DNA of 17,806 nucleotides from Prolixibacteraceae bacterium UBA6162 (GTDB taxonomy: Bacteria > Bacteroidota > Bacteroidia > Bacteroidales > Prolixibacteraceae), in contig DIUI01000097.1 of assembly GCA_002428215.1 (NCBI GenBank), positions 1-17,806 on the forward strand, given 5' to 3'. The position numbers and the translations under genes were made by a program. The stretch's first letter is position 1. Every line of letters begins with the position of its first letter. Below, piece after piece: positions 1 to 5,517 of this stretch. The notes under the pieces were generated by a model that did no database searches, had not been told where the DNA came from, and saw nothing but the letters and a program-made list of their open reading frames with translations.

Positions 1-1657
1 TGTGTGATCCAAAGCTTCTTTTGAAGCGAAGCAGGTTCAGAAAGTTATAGCTGAACAGAAGCTGGTCGGTTTTGTATACATATCCTCCCTGACCAGCCGA
101 GCCACCATAGAATGGGTTCCGCAGGTTGTTGAACTTGCTTGTATACAATTGTGCTCCAAGGGTATTTTCAAAAGTCAGACTTTCGTGGAAGCGAATGTTC
201 CAGCTAAAATTACCTGTAAGTTGGTTGGCATTCGTACGGCTCTTATCGAAGGTAGCATCGGCTATAGAGTTGGTAAGCGCACCAAAAGCCCTTCCGATAC
301 CATAGTCAAACTGGTTTCCGTCAAAAATTGGATCCTTAACAATCTGACCATTATCGTCGCGCAGGAATAGCGGGAAAATAGGGGGAAGATTGTCAACAAA
401 CCAGAAAATACTTCCTGAGTCACTCGACTGTCCGTTGTTATTGGTTTCCGAGCCGGCATAGTTCATTCTTGCAGAGGTAGTCAGCCATGGCTTCACAATG
501 CTTTCAACATTCATGGTAGCCGTGTACCGCTTAAAATCTGAGTTGATGATATACCCTACATCATGCAGGTAACCGTAGGAAGTAAAGTATTTGGTGGTAT
601 TGTTACCGCCACGGAATACAAGGTTTCCTTCGGTACGGTTTGAAGACTGAAATCCATAATCTTCCCAGTTTTCAGGATCGTACTTTCTGGTAACACCCGG
701 ACGAACGGTTCTGGTTGCAGGATCAATCAGTTCGGCGGCTGTTGCATTCCACATATTGTATTTTGGGGTAATACCTGCCGCTCCAAAGAGCTGAGCGTTG
801 GCATAAGCAACAGGATCGGCCTGGCCCAGCGCAACTCCACGGTTGTATTTCGATTCCCAGCTTAAACCGATATATTCTTCGGGTGACTTGATAGTGCTGT
901 AACGCGGAATTCCGCTGATGTTTACACCCCTTTTTATGTCAGCCTCGATCATAGAAGTTCCTGCTCTACCTGATTTTGTAGTAAGCAGAATAACCCCATT
1001 GGCACCTCTTGAACCATAAATGGCAGTCGCAGTAGCATCCTTCAAAATGGTAGTAGTCTCAATGTCATTAGGGTTTATAGAACTGAGGGCACCTGAAAAA
1101 GGAACACCGTCGAGAACATACAACGGGTCTCTGTTACCATTAACAGAGCCATAACCCCTGATACGCACTACAGATGAGGTTCCGGGCTGACCCGAAGTAT
1201 TGATAACATTTACACCCGCAGCTTCTCCAGCGAGCGATTGTGAAAGGTTGGCAACTGATTTTGCCTGAATGTTTTCACTTTTAATGGTTTTGATAGAACC
1301 AACAAAACTTTGCCTAGTAGTAGTACCATAACCAACTACAACTACCTCATCTACACCAATTATGTCTGTAGCCATACTAATATTAACTACAGAGCCTGTA
1401 ATGGCCATTTCGGTAGTGGACATCCCCACAAAGGAAAATACAAGCGTAGTGGCAGATTCAGGAACATCGAGCTGGTAAGCACCGTCGAGGTTGGTAATTG
1501 TACCCACCGATGTGCCCTTTGCCACTACCGATACTCCTGGAATGGTCGTACCATCAGCAGCACTGGTAACGGTACCCGTGATGCGACGTGTCTGAGCATT
1601 CACTGCCTGTACGCCGATAAATGCCAGCGTCAGCAGAATGAGCGCAAATCTTCTCAT
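1..1657 (-). CDS. SusC/RagA-family TonB-dependent outer-membrane receptor, 3' end outside window
   Basis: An open frame of about 552 codons starts at ATG 1657 and runs off the left edge without a stop. It begins with a signal peptide (residues 1-21, ending VNAQ), then a carboxypeptidase-regulatory-like beta-sandwich (about 24-100), the SusC TonB-box-like segment DEVVVVGYG (103-111), and a plug domain with the family motifs VVRIRGYGS (163-171), DPLYVLDGVP (177-186) and a YGSRGANGVI-type segment near 228. The rest is start of the beta-barrel. Members of this family import glycans or peptides across the outer membrane using TonB energy, usually with a SusD lipoprotein encoded just downstream, which here would lie outside the window. 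The family is usually about 1,000 residues, so roughly half is missing by truncation at the edge, not by damage. Substrate cannot be inferred. A TAnnTTTG promoter element sits about 50 bp upstream of the start. Confidence 0.96.
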   Translation of the reverse strand, partial: MRRFALILLTLAFIGVQAVNAQTRRITGTVTSAADGTTIPGVSVVAKGTSVGTITNLDGAYQLDVPESATTLVFSFVGMSTTEMAITGSVVNISMATDIIGVDEVVVVGYGTTTRQSFVGSIKTIKSENIQAKSVANLSQSLAGEAAGVNVINTSGQPGTSSVVRIRGYGSVNGNRDPLYVLDGVPFSGALSSINPNDIETTTILKDATATAIYGSRGANGVILLTTKSGRAGTSMIEADIKRGVNISGIPRYSTIKSPEEYIGLSWESKYNRGVALGQADPVAYANAQLFGAAGITPKYNMWNATAAELIDPATRTVRPGVTRKYDPENWEDYGFQSSNRTEGNLVFRGGNNTTKYFTSYGYLHDVGYIINSDFKRYTATMNVESIVKPWLTTSARMNYAGSETNNNGQSSDSGSIFWFVDNLPPIFPLFLRDDNGQIVKDPIFDGNQFDYGIGRAFGALTNSIADATFDKSRTNANQLTGNFSWNIRFHESLTFENTLGAQLYTSKFNNLRNPFYGGSAGQGGYVYKTDQLLFSYNFLNLLRFKRSFGSH

Positions 1658-1705
1658 AGATAAATTTTTAAGATTAATACTTGTCATTAAAATTTTTGCA
1701 AACGG

Positions 1706-1713
1706 CAAATGTA
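1706..1713 (-). promoter_or_regulatory. Bacteroidota-type -7 promoter element for the SusC gene
   Basis: The minus strand reads TACATTTG, an exact match to the TAnnTTTG -7 element of Bacteroidota primary-sigma promoters, about 49 bp upstream of the SusC-like start codon. It predicts transcription starting near 1700 and a leader of roughly 40 nt. A clear TTG -33 element at the expected 19-21 bp spacing is not present (TGTTAA is nearby), so only half of the consensus is seen. Confidence 0.5.
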
Positions 1714-1824
1714 AAAAAATTAAATTAAGTTCTTTTAACACTTTTGCTGTAATATAAAAAAAATGGGCCTCCAAACTGCTATTTTAAAGCTTTTGGTGAC
1801 CCTTTAAGTTACAATTTAACAGGG

Positions 1825-1846
1825 GATCCGACTGTTTTGTCAGATC
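1825..1846 (-). terminator. Possible weak hairpin at the tpx stop codon
   Basis: GATCCGAC (1825-1832) and GTCAGATC (1839-1846) form an 8-bp stem with one G-U pair and a 6-nt loop. The stem overlaps the last base of the tpx stop codon. There is no good U-tract on the minus strand after it, so it may be a weak terminator or an mRNA 3'-end stabiliser. Confidence 0.3.
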
Positions 1847-2361
1847 TAAACCGAAGCTTCAATAGCTGCCAGTGCCTTTTCGTAATCAGGTTCTGTAGTG
1901 ATCTCAGGAACAATTTCGACGTATCTTACTACATCGTTTTTGTCGATAACAACGGTTCCTCTTGCCAAAAGACGAAGCTCTTCCATCAGAAATCCATATT
2001 TAAGTCCAAAATCGGTTTCACGGTGATCTGATAGTGTTACTACCTTCTCAAGCCCCTCTGCAGCGCAAAATCTCGACTGTGCGAAAGGAAGGTCGGTCGA
2101 AACCGATAGTACCACTATATCATCAGATAATTTTGTGGCCATCTCATTGAATTTTCGGTTTTGCATAGCGCATATTCCTGTATCGATCGACGGGTAAATG
2201 GCCAGGACCTTTGTCTTGCCTGCATAATCCTTTAACGACCTGGCAGCAAGCGTTTTATCGAGTACCGTGAAATCGGGTGCAGTATCCCCAGTTTTTACAG
2301 GCTTCCCAACCAGTGTCATAGGAGTTCCTTTAAAGGTTACTTTGGTGTTGTCTCTTTCCAT
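1846..2361 (-). CDS. tpx: Thiol peroxidase (atypical 2-Cys peroxiredoxin, Tpx)
   Basis: This 171-residue protein reduces hydrogen peroxide and alkyl hydroperoxides using thioredoxin as electron donor, in the cytoplasm. It shows the Tpx pattern throughout: the N-terminal beta-hairpin KVTFKGTPMTLVGKPVKTGD, the peroxidatic cysteine C64 in PSIDTGICAMQNRKF, and the resolving cysteine C99 in DLPFAQSRFC. The spacing of about 35 residues matches the 61/95 pair of E. coli Tpx. The length is close to the usual 165-170. I chose ATG 2361 over an in-frame TTG at 2385 because it puts the N-terminus at the family position. A perfect 14-bp palindrome lies 74-87 bp upstream. The upstream neighbour on the same strand ends at 2455, leaving a 93-bp gap, so tpx probably has its own promoter, though no strict TAnnTTTG is seen. 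Confidence 0.95.
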   Translation of the reverse strand: MERDNTKVTFKGTPMTLVGKPVKTGDTAPDFTVLDKTLAARSLKDYAGKTKVLAIYPSIDTGICAMQNRKFNEMATKLSDDIVVLSVSTDLPFAQSRFCAAEGLEKVVTLSDHRETDFGLKYGFLMEELRLLARGTVVIDKNDVVRYVEIVPEITTEPDYEKALAAIEASV

Positions 2362-2434
2362 GTTTCTGTTTTTAATTTGTAACAAAACGAACAGAAGCGC
2401 ATTATTGTTTGCGACAAGAAAAAATTTTACGTTC

Positions 2435-2448
2435 CTGTATCGATACAG
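2435..2448. promoter_or_regulatory. Perfect 14-bp palindrome upstream of tpx
   Basis: CTGTATCGATACAG is identical on both strands. It lies 74-87 bp before the tpx start codon and 7 bp beyond the stop codon of the 187-aa gene. As RNA it would give only a 5-bp stem with a TCGA loop, so a dimeric-regulator operator is more likely than a terminator. The regulator is unknown. Confidence 0.4.
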
Positions 2449-2454
2449 TACCCC

Positions 2455-3018
2455 TTAAAAGTTGGGAAGATTGGGTATTTTGGTCCGATCGGTGAGCGGA
2501 AACCGGGTAGCCTCCTCGAGCAATACTGCCAAAGGTCTTCTTTCCGTTTCTCCCTTTATGGTGCGGGGTTGGAAGACACCATGGAACATGCAAACCAGCC
2601 GCAAAGCTTCTGCTCCTCTTACTTCAATATAACTTTTTCTGCCAAATCCATATGCCATGAATTTGGTAATCCCACCGTCCAGAAAGTTCCAATCGAGGTA
2701 TGCATCGCTGAACATGACACCACTGTATCTCCCCGGGAAGCGATACACCGAAGGAAGGTAATTGATGTCGATATCGTTTTCGGTAGGGCGTAAATAATAG
2801 GAAGGGGTATCGTTTCGGCGTTTAAAACAGTTCTTAAACTCCTGCCTAGGATATTGGAGGTTTTGGGTGAATTTATGGCAGTCAATACCGAATGGAACTG
2901 CTGTCCATTCAGGCATCTCGGGCATACAATGCAGTATTGGAGGAGAATCTAAAGCGTAAAATCTGAGGGTCGAACGGTCGAGACGTGCTAAACTCCCATC
3001 GGATAATGAAATTTGCAT
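2455..3018 (-). CDS. Uncharacterised protein, 187 aa, last gene of an ORFan group
   Basis: I do not recognise this family. The frame is a clean ATG-to-stop reading of 187 residues with no signal peptide and no hydrophobic segment, so a soluble cytoplasmic protein is expected. It is rich in aromatic residues, with several Tyr/Phe/Trp clusters (for example RFPGRYSGVMFSDAYLDWNF, 93-112). It holds four cysteines (31, 47, 64, 143) that do not form a recognisable metal site. A basic C-terminal part (RTIKGETERR, 152-161) is followed by a predicted short helix and a proline-rich tail. It is the most downstream of four unrecognised minus-strand genes, separated from the next one by 159 bp that contain a GTAAGT dyad. 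Coding likelihood is good because of length, sensible amino-acid composition and strand agreement with its neighbours. Function is unknown. Confidence 0.75.
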   Translation of the reverse strand: MQISLSDGSLARLDRSTLRFYALDSPPILHCMPEMPEWTAVPFGIDCHKFTQNLQYPRQEFKNCFKRRNDTPSYYLRPTENDIDINYLPSVYRFPGRYSGVMFSDAYLDWNFLDGGITKFMAYGFGRKSYIEVRGAEALRLVCMFHGVFQPRTIKGETERRPLAVLLEEATRFPLTDRTKIPNLPNF

Positions 3019-3082
3019 AACGGTTTGTTTTAAGTGAATTGAATTGGGTTAATCTGTTTCCAATGCATTGAAGAGCAGAGTA

Positions 3083-3102
3083 ACTTACGCATCGTTGTAA
3101 GT
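3083..3102. promoter_or_regulatory. ACTTAC-N8-GTAAGT dyad upstream of the 187-aa gene
   Basis: ACTTAC (3083-3088) and GTAAGT (3097-3102) form a 6-bp inverted repeat with an 8-nt spacer, 65-84 bp upstream of the 187-aa gene start. The same half-site makes the perfect palindrome at 4474-4485 in the divergent region of the same gene block. A shared operator is an inference. Confidence 0.3.
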
Positions 3103-3177
3103 CTTGCTGTTGCATATTCCCCTCGTGGGTTTGTGTTTAACTGAGCTTTCAAACACCGGACAAGAGGAATCACACAA

Positions 3178-3375
3178 TTAATTCTGGTTTTTCAAATGGT
3201 TAATCTCTCTTAAACTTCTGCGGATATATGCCCTGGCCTTTATGATTTCATGTTCGATATTCATTGTGGTATACAAGCCTCGTGCTCTGATATTTTGCAT
3301 TTCAGCAACCTTTTCTTCAAGTTTTTGAATATAATTCGCTAGTTCTTCAATTAGTCTTTGATGATCGCATTTCAT
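3178..3375 (-). CDS. Small uncharacterised coiled-coil protein, 65 aa
   Basis: I do not recognise this family. The 65-residue product is charged and predicted almost wholly helical: residues from RLIEELANYIQKLEEKVAEM (7-26) have heptad-like spacing of Leu/Ile/Val, and the C-terminal half (HEIIKARAYIRRSLREINHL) continues in the same style with a basic bias. This looks like a dimerising coiled coil with a basic tail. I chose ATG 3375 (MKCDHQ...) rather than an in-frame TTG at 3426, because the TTG would place the start inside the long hairpin at 3411-3449. It sits between the 97-aa and 187-aa genes on the same strand, probably in one transcription unit with them. Function unknown; cooperation with the neighbouring SSB paralogs is only a guess from proximity. 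Confidence 0.65.
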   Translation of the reverse strand: MKCDHQRLIEELANYIQKLEEKVAEMQNIRARGLYTTMNIEHEIIKARAYIRRSLREINHLKNQN

Positions 3376-3410
3376 AATTTTCAATTGTAAGGGTAATTTA
3401 AAAGTTTGAT

Positions 3411-3449
3411 TTATACCGGGGAGCAACTGAGTTTAGCCCCCCGGTATAA
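3411..3449 (-). terminator. Strong 11-bp hairpin between two ORFan genes
   Basis: TTATACCGGGG (3411-3421) and CCCCGGTATAA (3439-3449) are perfect inverted repeats of 11 bp with a 17-nt loop, directly after the 97-aa gene stop (3461) and 36 bp before the 65-aa gene start. On the minus strand the stem is followed by a mixed A/T run and not a clean U-tract, so it may be a partial terminator or an mRNA processing or stabilising element that sets different expression of upstream and downstream genes. Confidence 0.5.
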
Positions 3450-3460
3450 GTGAGATTCAA

Positions 3461-3754
3461 TCAATCCTCAGCAGGATCAAACATTAGCTTTCCTTCGCTA
3501 AGCCATGCTTTCCCTGACAGCTCGAGTATAATATTGTCGTGCAGCAGGATTGGGCTTTGCCCAAAAATCTCAAGCATTGTGAGTCTTAGAGTAAACAGCA
3601 TAACCGCTTGTCTGTGAACACCTACAATGCCTATTTCTACCTGCCGGTTGTAAAGGCTTACCAGTTCCGATGCTGTCTTTTGCATAAATTCAGCTTTGGT
3701 CTGGAGAATGTAATCGTGATCATCCTTCTGTAACATCAATACATATTTAAGCAT
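3461..3754 (-). CDS. Small uncharacterised protein, 97 aa, overlaps the upstream gene
   Basis: I do not recognise this family. The 97-residue product starts at ATG 3754 (MLKYVLMLQKDD) and is mostly helical by eye. A hydrophobic stretch at about 44-64 (IVGVHRQAVMLFTLRLTMLE) contains His and Arg and looks like an amphipathic helix, not a membrane anchor. The C-terminus is acidic (MFDPAED). The start overlaps the stop of the upstream 130-aa gene by 8 nt in another frame, which suggests translational coupling and supports this start over an upstream TTG that would overlap the neighbour by over 130 nt. The gene is followed by a strong 11-bp hairpin. Function unknown; the tight coupling implies the 130-aa and 97-aa proteins act together or are made in fixed ratio. 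Confidence 0.65.
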   Translation of the reverse strand: MLKYVLMLQKDDHDYILQTKAEFMQKTASELVSLYNRQVEIGIVGVHRQAVMLFTLRLTMLEIFGQSPILLHDNIILELSGKAWLSEGKLMFDPAED

Positions 3755-4139
3755 AGTACGTAGCTTTTGGTGGGTTAAATAATTTTTGAAAGGCCGCTGC
3801 TTTTGCGTTGTTTGCAAATAAAAGGGTGAAGCGGTCTGATATGAGGGCATAATCGTTTCCTCTGCCGCGGGAAGAGCCAAATATTCCTCTGGAGGTTATC
3901 ACATCATCGTAGTCTATCCCTATCGCGAAGATAGGATGCGATTGTTTGAGCAGCAGCATCTGGTTGATGTTCTGTGTGTTGTCAATTACCAATGCTTCTG
4001 CATTTCTGCCAGAAAGCAGCTGCAGGCAATTAAATACTTCAGCTGCAGCTTCAAGGATTGTATACCTGAGTTGCAGCCGACTTAAAGCTTTTGCAATTTT
4101 AGGAGAAAGGGTTTTCTCCTGTTCTGATTGTTTTTTCAT
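3747..4139 (-). CDS. Uncharacterised protein, 130 aa, first gene of the ORFan group
   Basis: I do not recognise this family. The 130-residue product starts at ATG 4139 with a charged N-terminus (MKKQSEQEK), followed by a helical part (residues 13-45) and a mixed alpha/beta part containing ALVIDNTQNINQML (49-62) and HPIFAIGIDYDDVI (68-81). The middle carries a Gly/Arg-rich turn (RGIFGSSRGRGNDYA, 84-98). No signal peptide or membrane segment is present. It is the first gene of the minus-strand group and is divergent from the two short SSB genes across 455 bp. A minus-facing TAnnTTTG element (4416-4423) could drive it with a leader of about 270 nt. Its 3' end overlaps the 97-aa gene by 8 nt. Function unknown. 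Confidence 0.7.
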   Translation of the reverse strand: MKKQSEQEKTLSPKIAKALSRLQLRYTILEAAAEVFNCLQLLSGRNAEALVIDNTQNINQMLLLKQSHPIFAIGIDYDDVITSRGIFGSSRGRGNDYALISDRFTLLFANNAKAAAFQKLFNPPKATYYA

Positions 4140-4204
4140 AACACAAAATATTAATGGTTAATACTTTGTGCATCTGAACCGCGAAGACAATTAGCAAATA
4201 AGGA

Positions 4205-4282
4205 TTACACTTTTTTGGCTGAAACTGCCCGCATACTGAACCACCGTGGCGTGTCGCTCGGTTGGTATCCCGTAGGATTCAT
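4205..4282 (-). CDS. Possible 25-aa small protein or leader peptide
   Basis: ATG 4282 to TAA 4205 encodes 25 residues (MNPTGYQPSDTPRWFSMRAV plus SAKKV). It lies downstream of the minus-facing promoter-like element and 65 bp before the 130-aa gene, the right place for a leader peptide or a tiny first gene. Coding evidence is weak because the opposite strand is also open here. Confidence 0.2.
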   Translation of the reverse strand: MNPTGYQPSDTPRWFSMRAVSAKKV

Positions 4283-4415
4283 GATGCACGAATTGTTTAA
4301 AAAATTTTAGGGTGAAGAACCGGAAATAAACTCAGAATAGCCTCTATCCGGAGTTATCGCTCTTTCCACCTGAATTCTCTTTGGCAGATTGGCAATTCCC
4401 CTTTTGAACGCAACA

Positions 4416-4423
4416 CAAAGATA
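4416..4423 (-). promoter_or_regulatory. Bacteroidota-type -7 element facing the ORFan genes
   Basis: The minus strand reads TATCTTTG, an exact TAnnTTTG match, pointing towards the 130-aa gene. It predicts a start near 4409 and a long leader of about 270 nt. There is no TTG at the expected -33 spacing, so it is a half-match. It lies between the two arms of the 16-bp inverted repeat. Confidence 0.4.
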
Positions 4424-4473
4424 AAAACATTTTTAATATGCCTGTCGATTTATTTTATACAAATTAATCGTTT

Positions 4474-4485
4474 GTAAGTACTTAC
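4474..4485. promoter_or_regulatory. Perfect palindrome GTAAGTACTTAC upstream of the SSB pair
   Basis: A perfect 12-bp palindrome lies 110-121 bp upstream of the first SSB gene, and a further TACTTAC half-site lies at 4509-4515. The same half-site occurs as a spaced dyad at 3083-3102. It could be an operator for a regulator controlling both divergent groups; the regulator is not identified. Confidence 0.35.
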
Positions 4486-4594
4486 TGTCGTTTTTAAACG
4501 AAACAAAATACTTACACACCGGATAGAGACTTTCCTCGACGCTACTTTCGTCTCATCGTTAACCCGATTGTTTAATCCTTAAAATTTTGAAAAG

Positions 4595-4957
4595 ATGAAT
4601 GCATTAAGAAATTCTGTCAGGCTTATCGGCCATCTGGGCGACAAACCCAAAGTTCTGCAATTTGAAAGCGGACGGAAGATTGTCAATTTTTCGGTTGCCA
4701 CCAATGAGATTTATAACGACAGCGAAGGCAAACGGCAAACGCAAACGACTTGGCACCGCGTGGTTGCCAACGGAAAGGTTGCTGAGATTGCGCTTAAATT
4801 CCTCGATAAGGGCACGCGCTGCGCAGTGGAAGGAAAATTGGTGAACCGTTCTTATGCCGATAAATCCGGCAATACCCAATTCATTACTGAAGTGGTAACC
4901 CGCAGTCTGATGCTTTTGGGTGATAAAAGGGAGTCGTCTGCTTCCATCCCTGAATAA
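4595..4957 (+). CDS. Short single-stranded DNA-binding protein paralog 1 (SSB, no acidic tip)
   Basis: This 120-residue protein is an SSB-type OB fold covering almost the whole length: NSVRLIGHLGDKPKV (6-20), ESGRKIVNFSVATNE (24-38), TTWHRVVANGKVAE (51-64, with the stacking Trp53) and KGTRCAVEGKLVNRS (72-86). SSB binds single-stranded DNA as a tetramer and normally recruits repair and replication proteins through an acidic C-terminal tip ending DDDLPF or similar. Here the protein stops soon after the OB fold (SSASIPE) and lacks both linker and tip, unlike the full SSB encoded at 11325-11765. It should therefore bind ssDNA without the usual partner recruitment. It is followed after 103 bp by a second copy that is more than half identical by eye. 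An earlier tandem duplication is the simplest explanation. Confidence 0.9.
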   Translation: MNALRNSVRLIGHLGDKPKVLQFESGRKIVNFSVATNEIYNDSEGKRQTQTTWHRVVANGKVAEIALKFLDKGTRCAVEGKLVNRSYADKSGNTQFITEVVTRSLMLLGDKRESSASIPE

Positions 4958-4975
4958 ACCTTCCGATTACTGGCA

Positions 4976-5013
4976 AACCGGAAAGAGGCATTCTTTGCCG
5001 TCCCTTTCCCGTT
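4976..5013 (+). other. Intercistronic hairpin between the two SSB paralogs
   Basis: GGAAAG (4980-4985) pairs with CTTTCC (5004-5009) and GGCA (4987-4990) with TGCC (4996-4999), with further partial pairing outside (AAC / GTT). The result is an imperfect hairpin of about 38 nt in the 103-bp gap. It has no U-tract, so it may affect mRNA stability or relative expression, not termination. Confidence 0.35.
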
Positions 5014-5060
5014 GCGAACAATAGAAACATACAATATTTTAACTATTAAACCTCATCATT

Positions 5061-5417
5061 ATGAATACCCTGAACAACTCCGTACGTTTAATTGGTCATG
5101 CGGGCGATGCCCCCAAAATAGTGCAGCTTGAGAGCGGACGTAAAATTGCCAATTTCTCACTGGCAACCAATGAAACCTATATTGACAACACAGGCAACCG
5201 CAAGTCGGAAACTACATGGCATCGGTTGGTTGCCTATGGTCCTGTGGCTGAGACTGCAGAAAAACTGATCCGAAAAGGACAGGAAGTGGCCATTGAAGGA
5301 AAACTTAACAACCGAAGTTGGGATGACAAGGAGGGATTGAAGCACTATATTACCGAAGTAGTTGTCGATCAGCTACTAATGGTTGGCCGCAAGTCAGAAT
5401 CATCGCAATCCGAATAA
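5061..5417 (+). CDS. Short single-stranded DNA-binding protein paralog 2 (SSB, no acidic tip)
   Basis: This 118-residue protein has the same layout as its upstream neighbour: NSVRLIGHAGDAPKI (6-20), ESGRKIANFSLATNE (24-38), TTWHRLVAYGPVAE (51-64, Trp53) and KGQEVAIEGKLNNRSWDDKE (72-91, with an additional Trp87 matching the canonical SSB). The C-terminus (KSESSQSE) is only mildly acidic and lacks the DLPF-type tip that full SSBs use to recruit partners. Divergence between the copies is spread through the whole protein, so the duplication is not recent. A strong hairpin with a T-run follows 30 bp after the stop, so the SSB pair forms a closed two-gene unit. Accessory SSBs of this type are often tied to mobile elements, competence or defence, but no such gene is visible here and the role is open. 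Confidence 0.9.
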   Translation: MNTLNNSVRLIGHAGDAPKIVQLESGRKIANFSLATNETYIDNTGNRKSETTWHRLVAYGPVAETAEKLIRKGQEVAIEGKLNNRSWDDKEGLKHYITEVVVDQLLMVGRKSESSQSE

Positions 5418-5446
5418 ATTAACCCCCAAATTGTTTGTGTGATTTT

Positions 5447-5480
5447 ACCATCGGTCGTTAATTCTGCGGCCGGTGGTTTT
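5447..5480 (+). terminator. Intrinsic terminator after the SSB pair
   Basis: ACCATCGGTCG (5447-5457) and CGGCCGGTGGT (5467-5477) form an 11-bp stem with two G-U pairs and a 9-nt loop, followed by a short T-run (from 5477). It lies 30 bp after the second SSB stop and closes the plus-strand unit before the convergent creatininase-family gene. Confidence 0.7.
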
Positions 5481-5517
5481 ACTATACACGCTTTGGGCTA
5501 AAGAAGTCAGATAGATT

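Larger units (their letters stand above)
4339..4531. repeat. 16-bp inverted repeat pair flanking a promoter-bearing segment
   Basis: Left arm AGCCTCTATCCGGAGT (4339-4354) and right arm ACACCGGATAGAGACT (4516-4531) are inverted copies matching at 14 of 16 positions, with a perfect 10-bp core (CTCTATCCGG / CCGGATAGAG). They enclose 161 bp that hold the minus-facing -7 element and the 12-bp palindrome. The size and geometry resemble the invertible promoters known from Bacteroidota, but no recombinase gene is in the window and inversion is not shown. Confidence 0.4.
4140..4594. other. 455-bp intergenic region between divergent gene groups
   Basis: No convincing gene lies here. The left part (4155-4310) reads openly on both strands: the plus strand gives about 51 codons without an ATG ending at TAG 4308-4310, and the minus strand gives a 25-codon ATG frame (4205-4282). 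The right part carries a spaced inverted repeat (4339-4354 with 4516-4531), a minus-facing promoter element, and a perfect palindrome GTAAGTACTTAC. The plus-strand SSB genes have no strict TAnnTTTG element anywhere in this stretch; the closest is TAATCGTTTG ending at 4474. Confidence 0.6.

Noticed and set aside
1310..1663. Plus-strand 117-codon frame over the start of the SusC-like gene
   Set aside because: It begins at a TTG, lies antisense to the signal peptide and N-terminal domain of the receptor, and has no family-like features.
2361..2385. Longer tpx starting at TTG 2385
   Set aside because: It would add eight residues not found in the family; ATG 2361 gives the normal N-terminus and length.
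2175..2444. 13-bp repeat TTCCTGTATCGAT at 2175-2187 and 2432-2444
   Set aside because: The first copy is fixed by the codons of the Tpx active-site region and lacks the palindrome, so a chance match is more likely than an att-like or element-derived repeat.
3754..3880. Longer version of the 97-aa gene starting at TTG 3880
   Set aside because: It would overlap the 130-aa gene by over 130 nt; ATG 3754 gives the usual short coupling overlap of 8 nt.
2455..5417. The ORFan/SSB block as an integrated mobile element with att repeats
   Set aside because: No integrase, transposase, relaxase, tRNA or flanking direct repeat is visible at either edge, so the mobile-element claim cannot be supported from this window.
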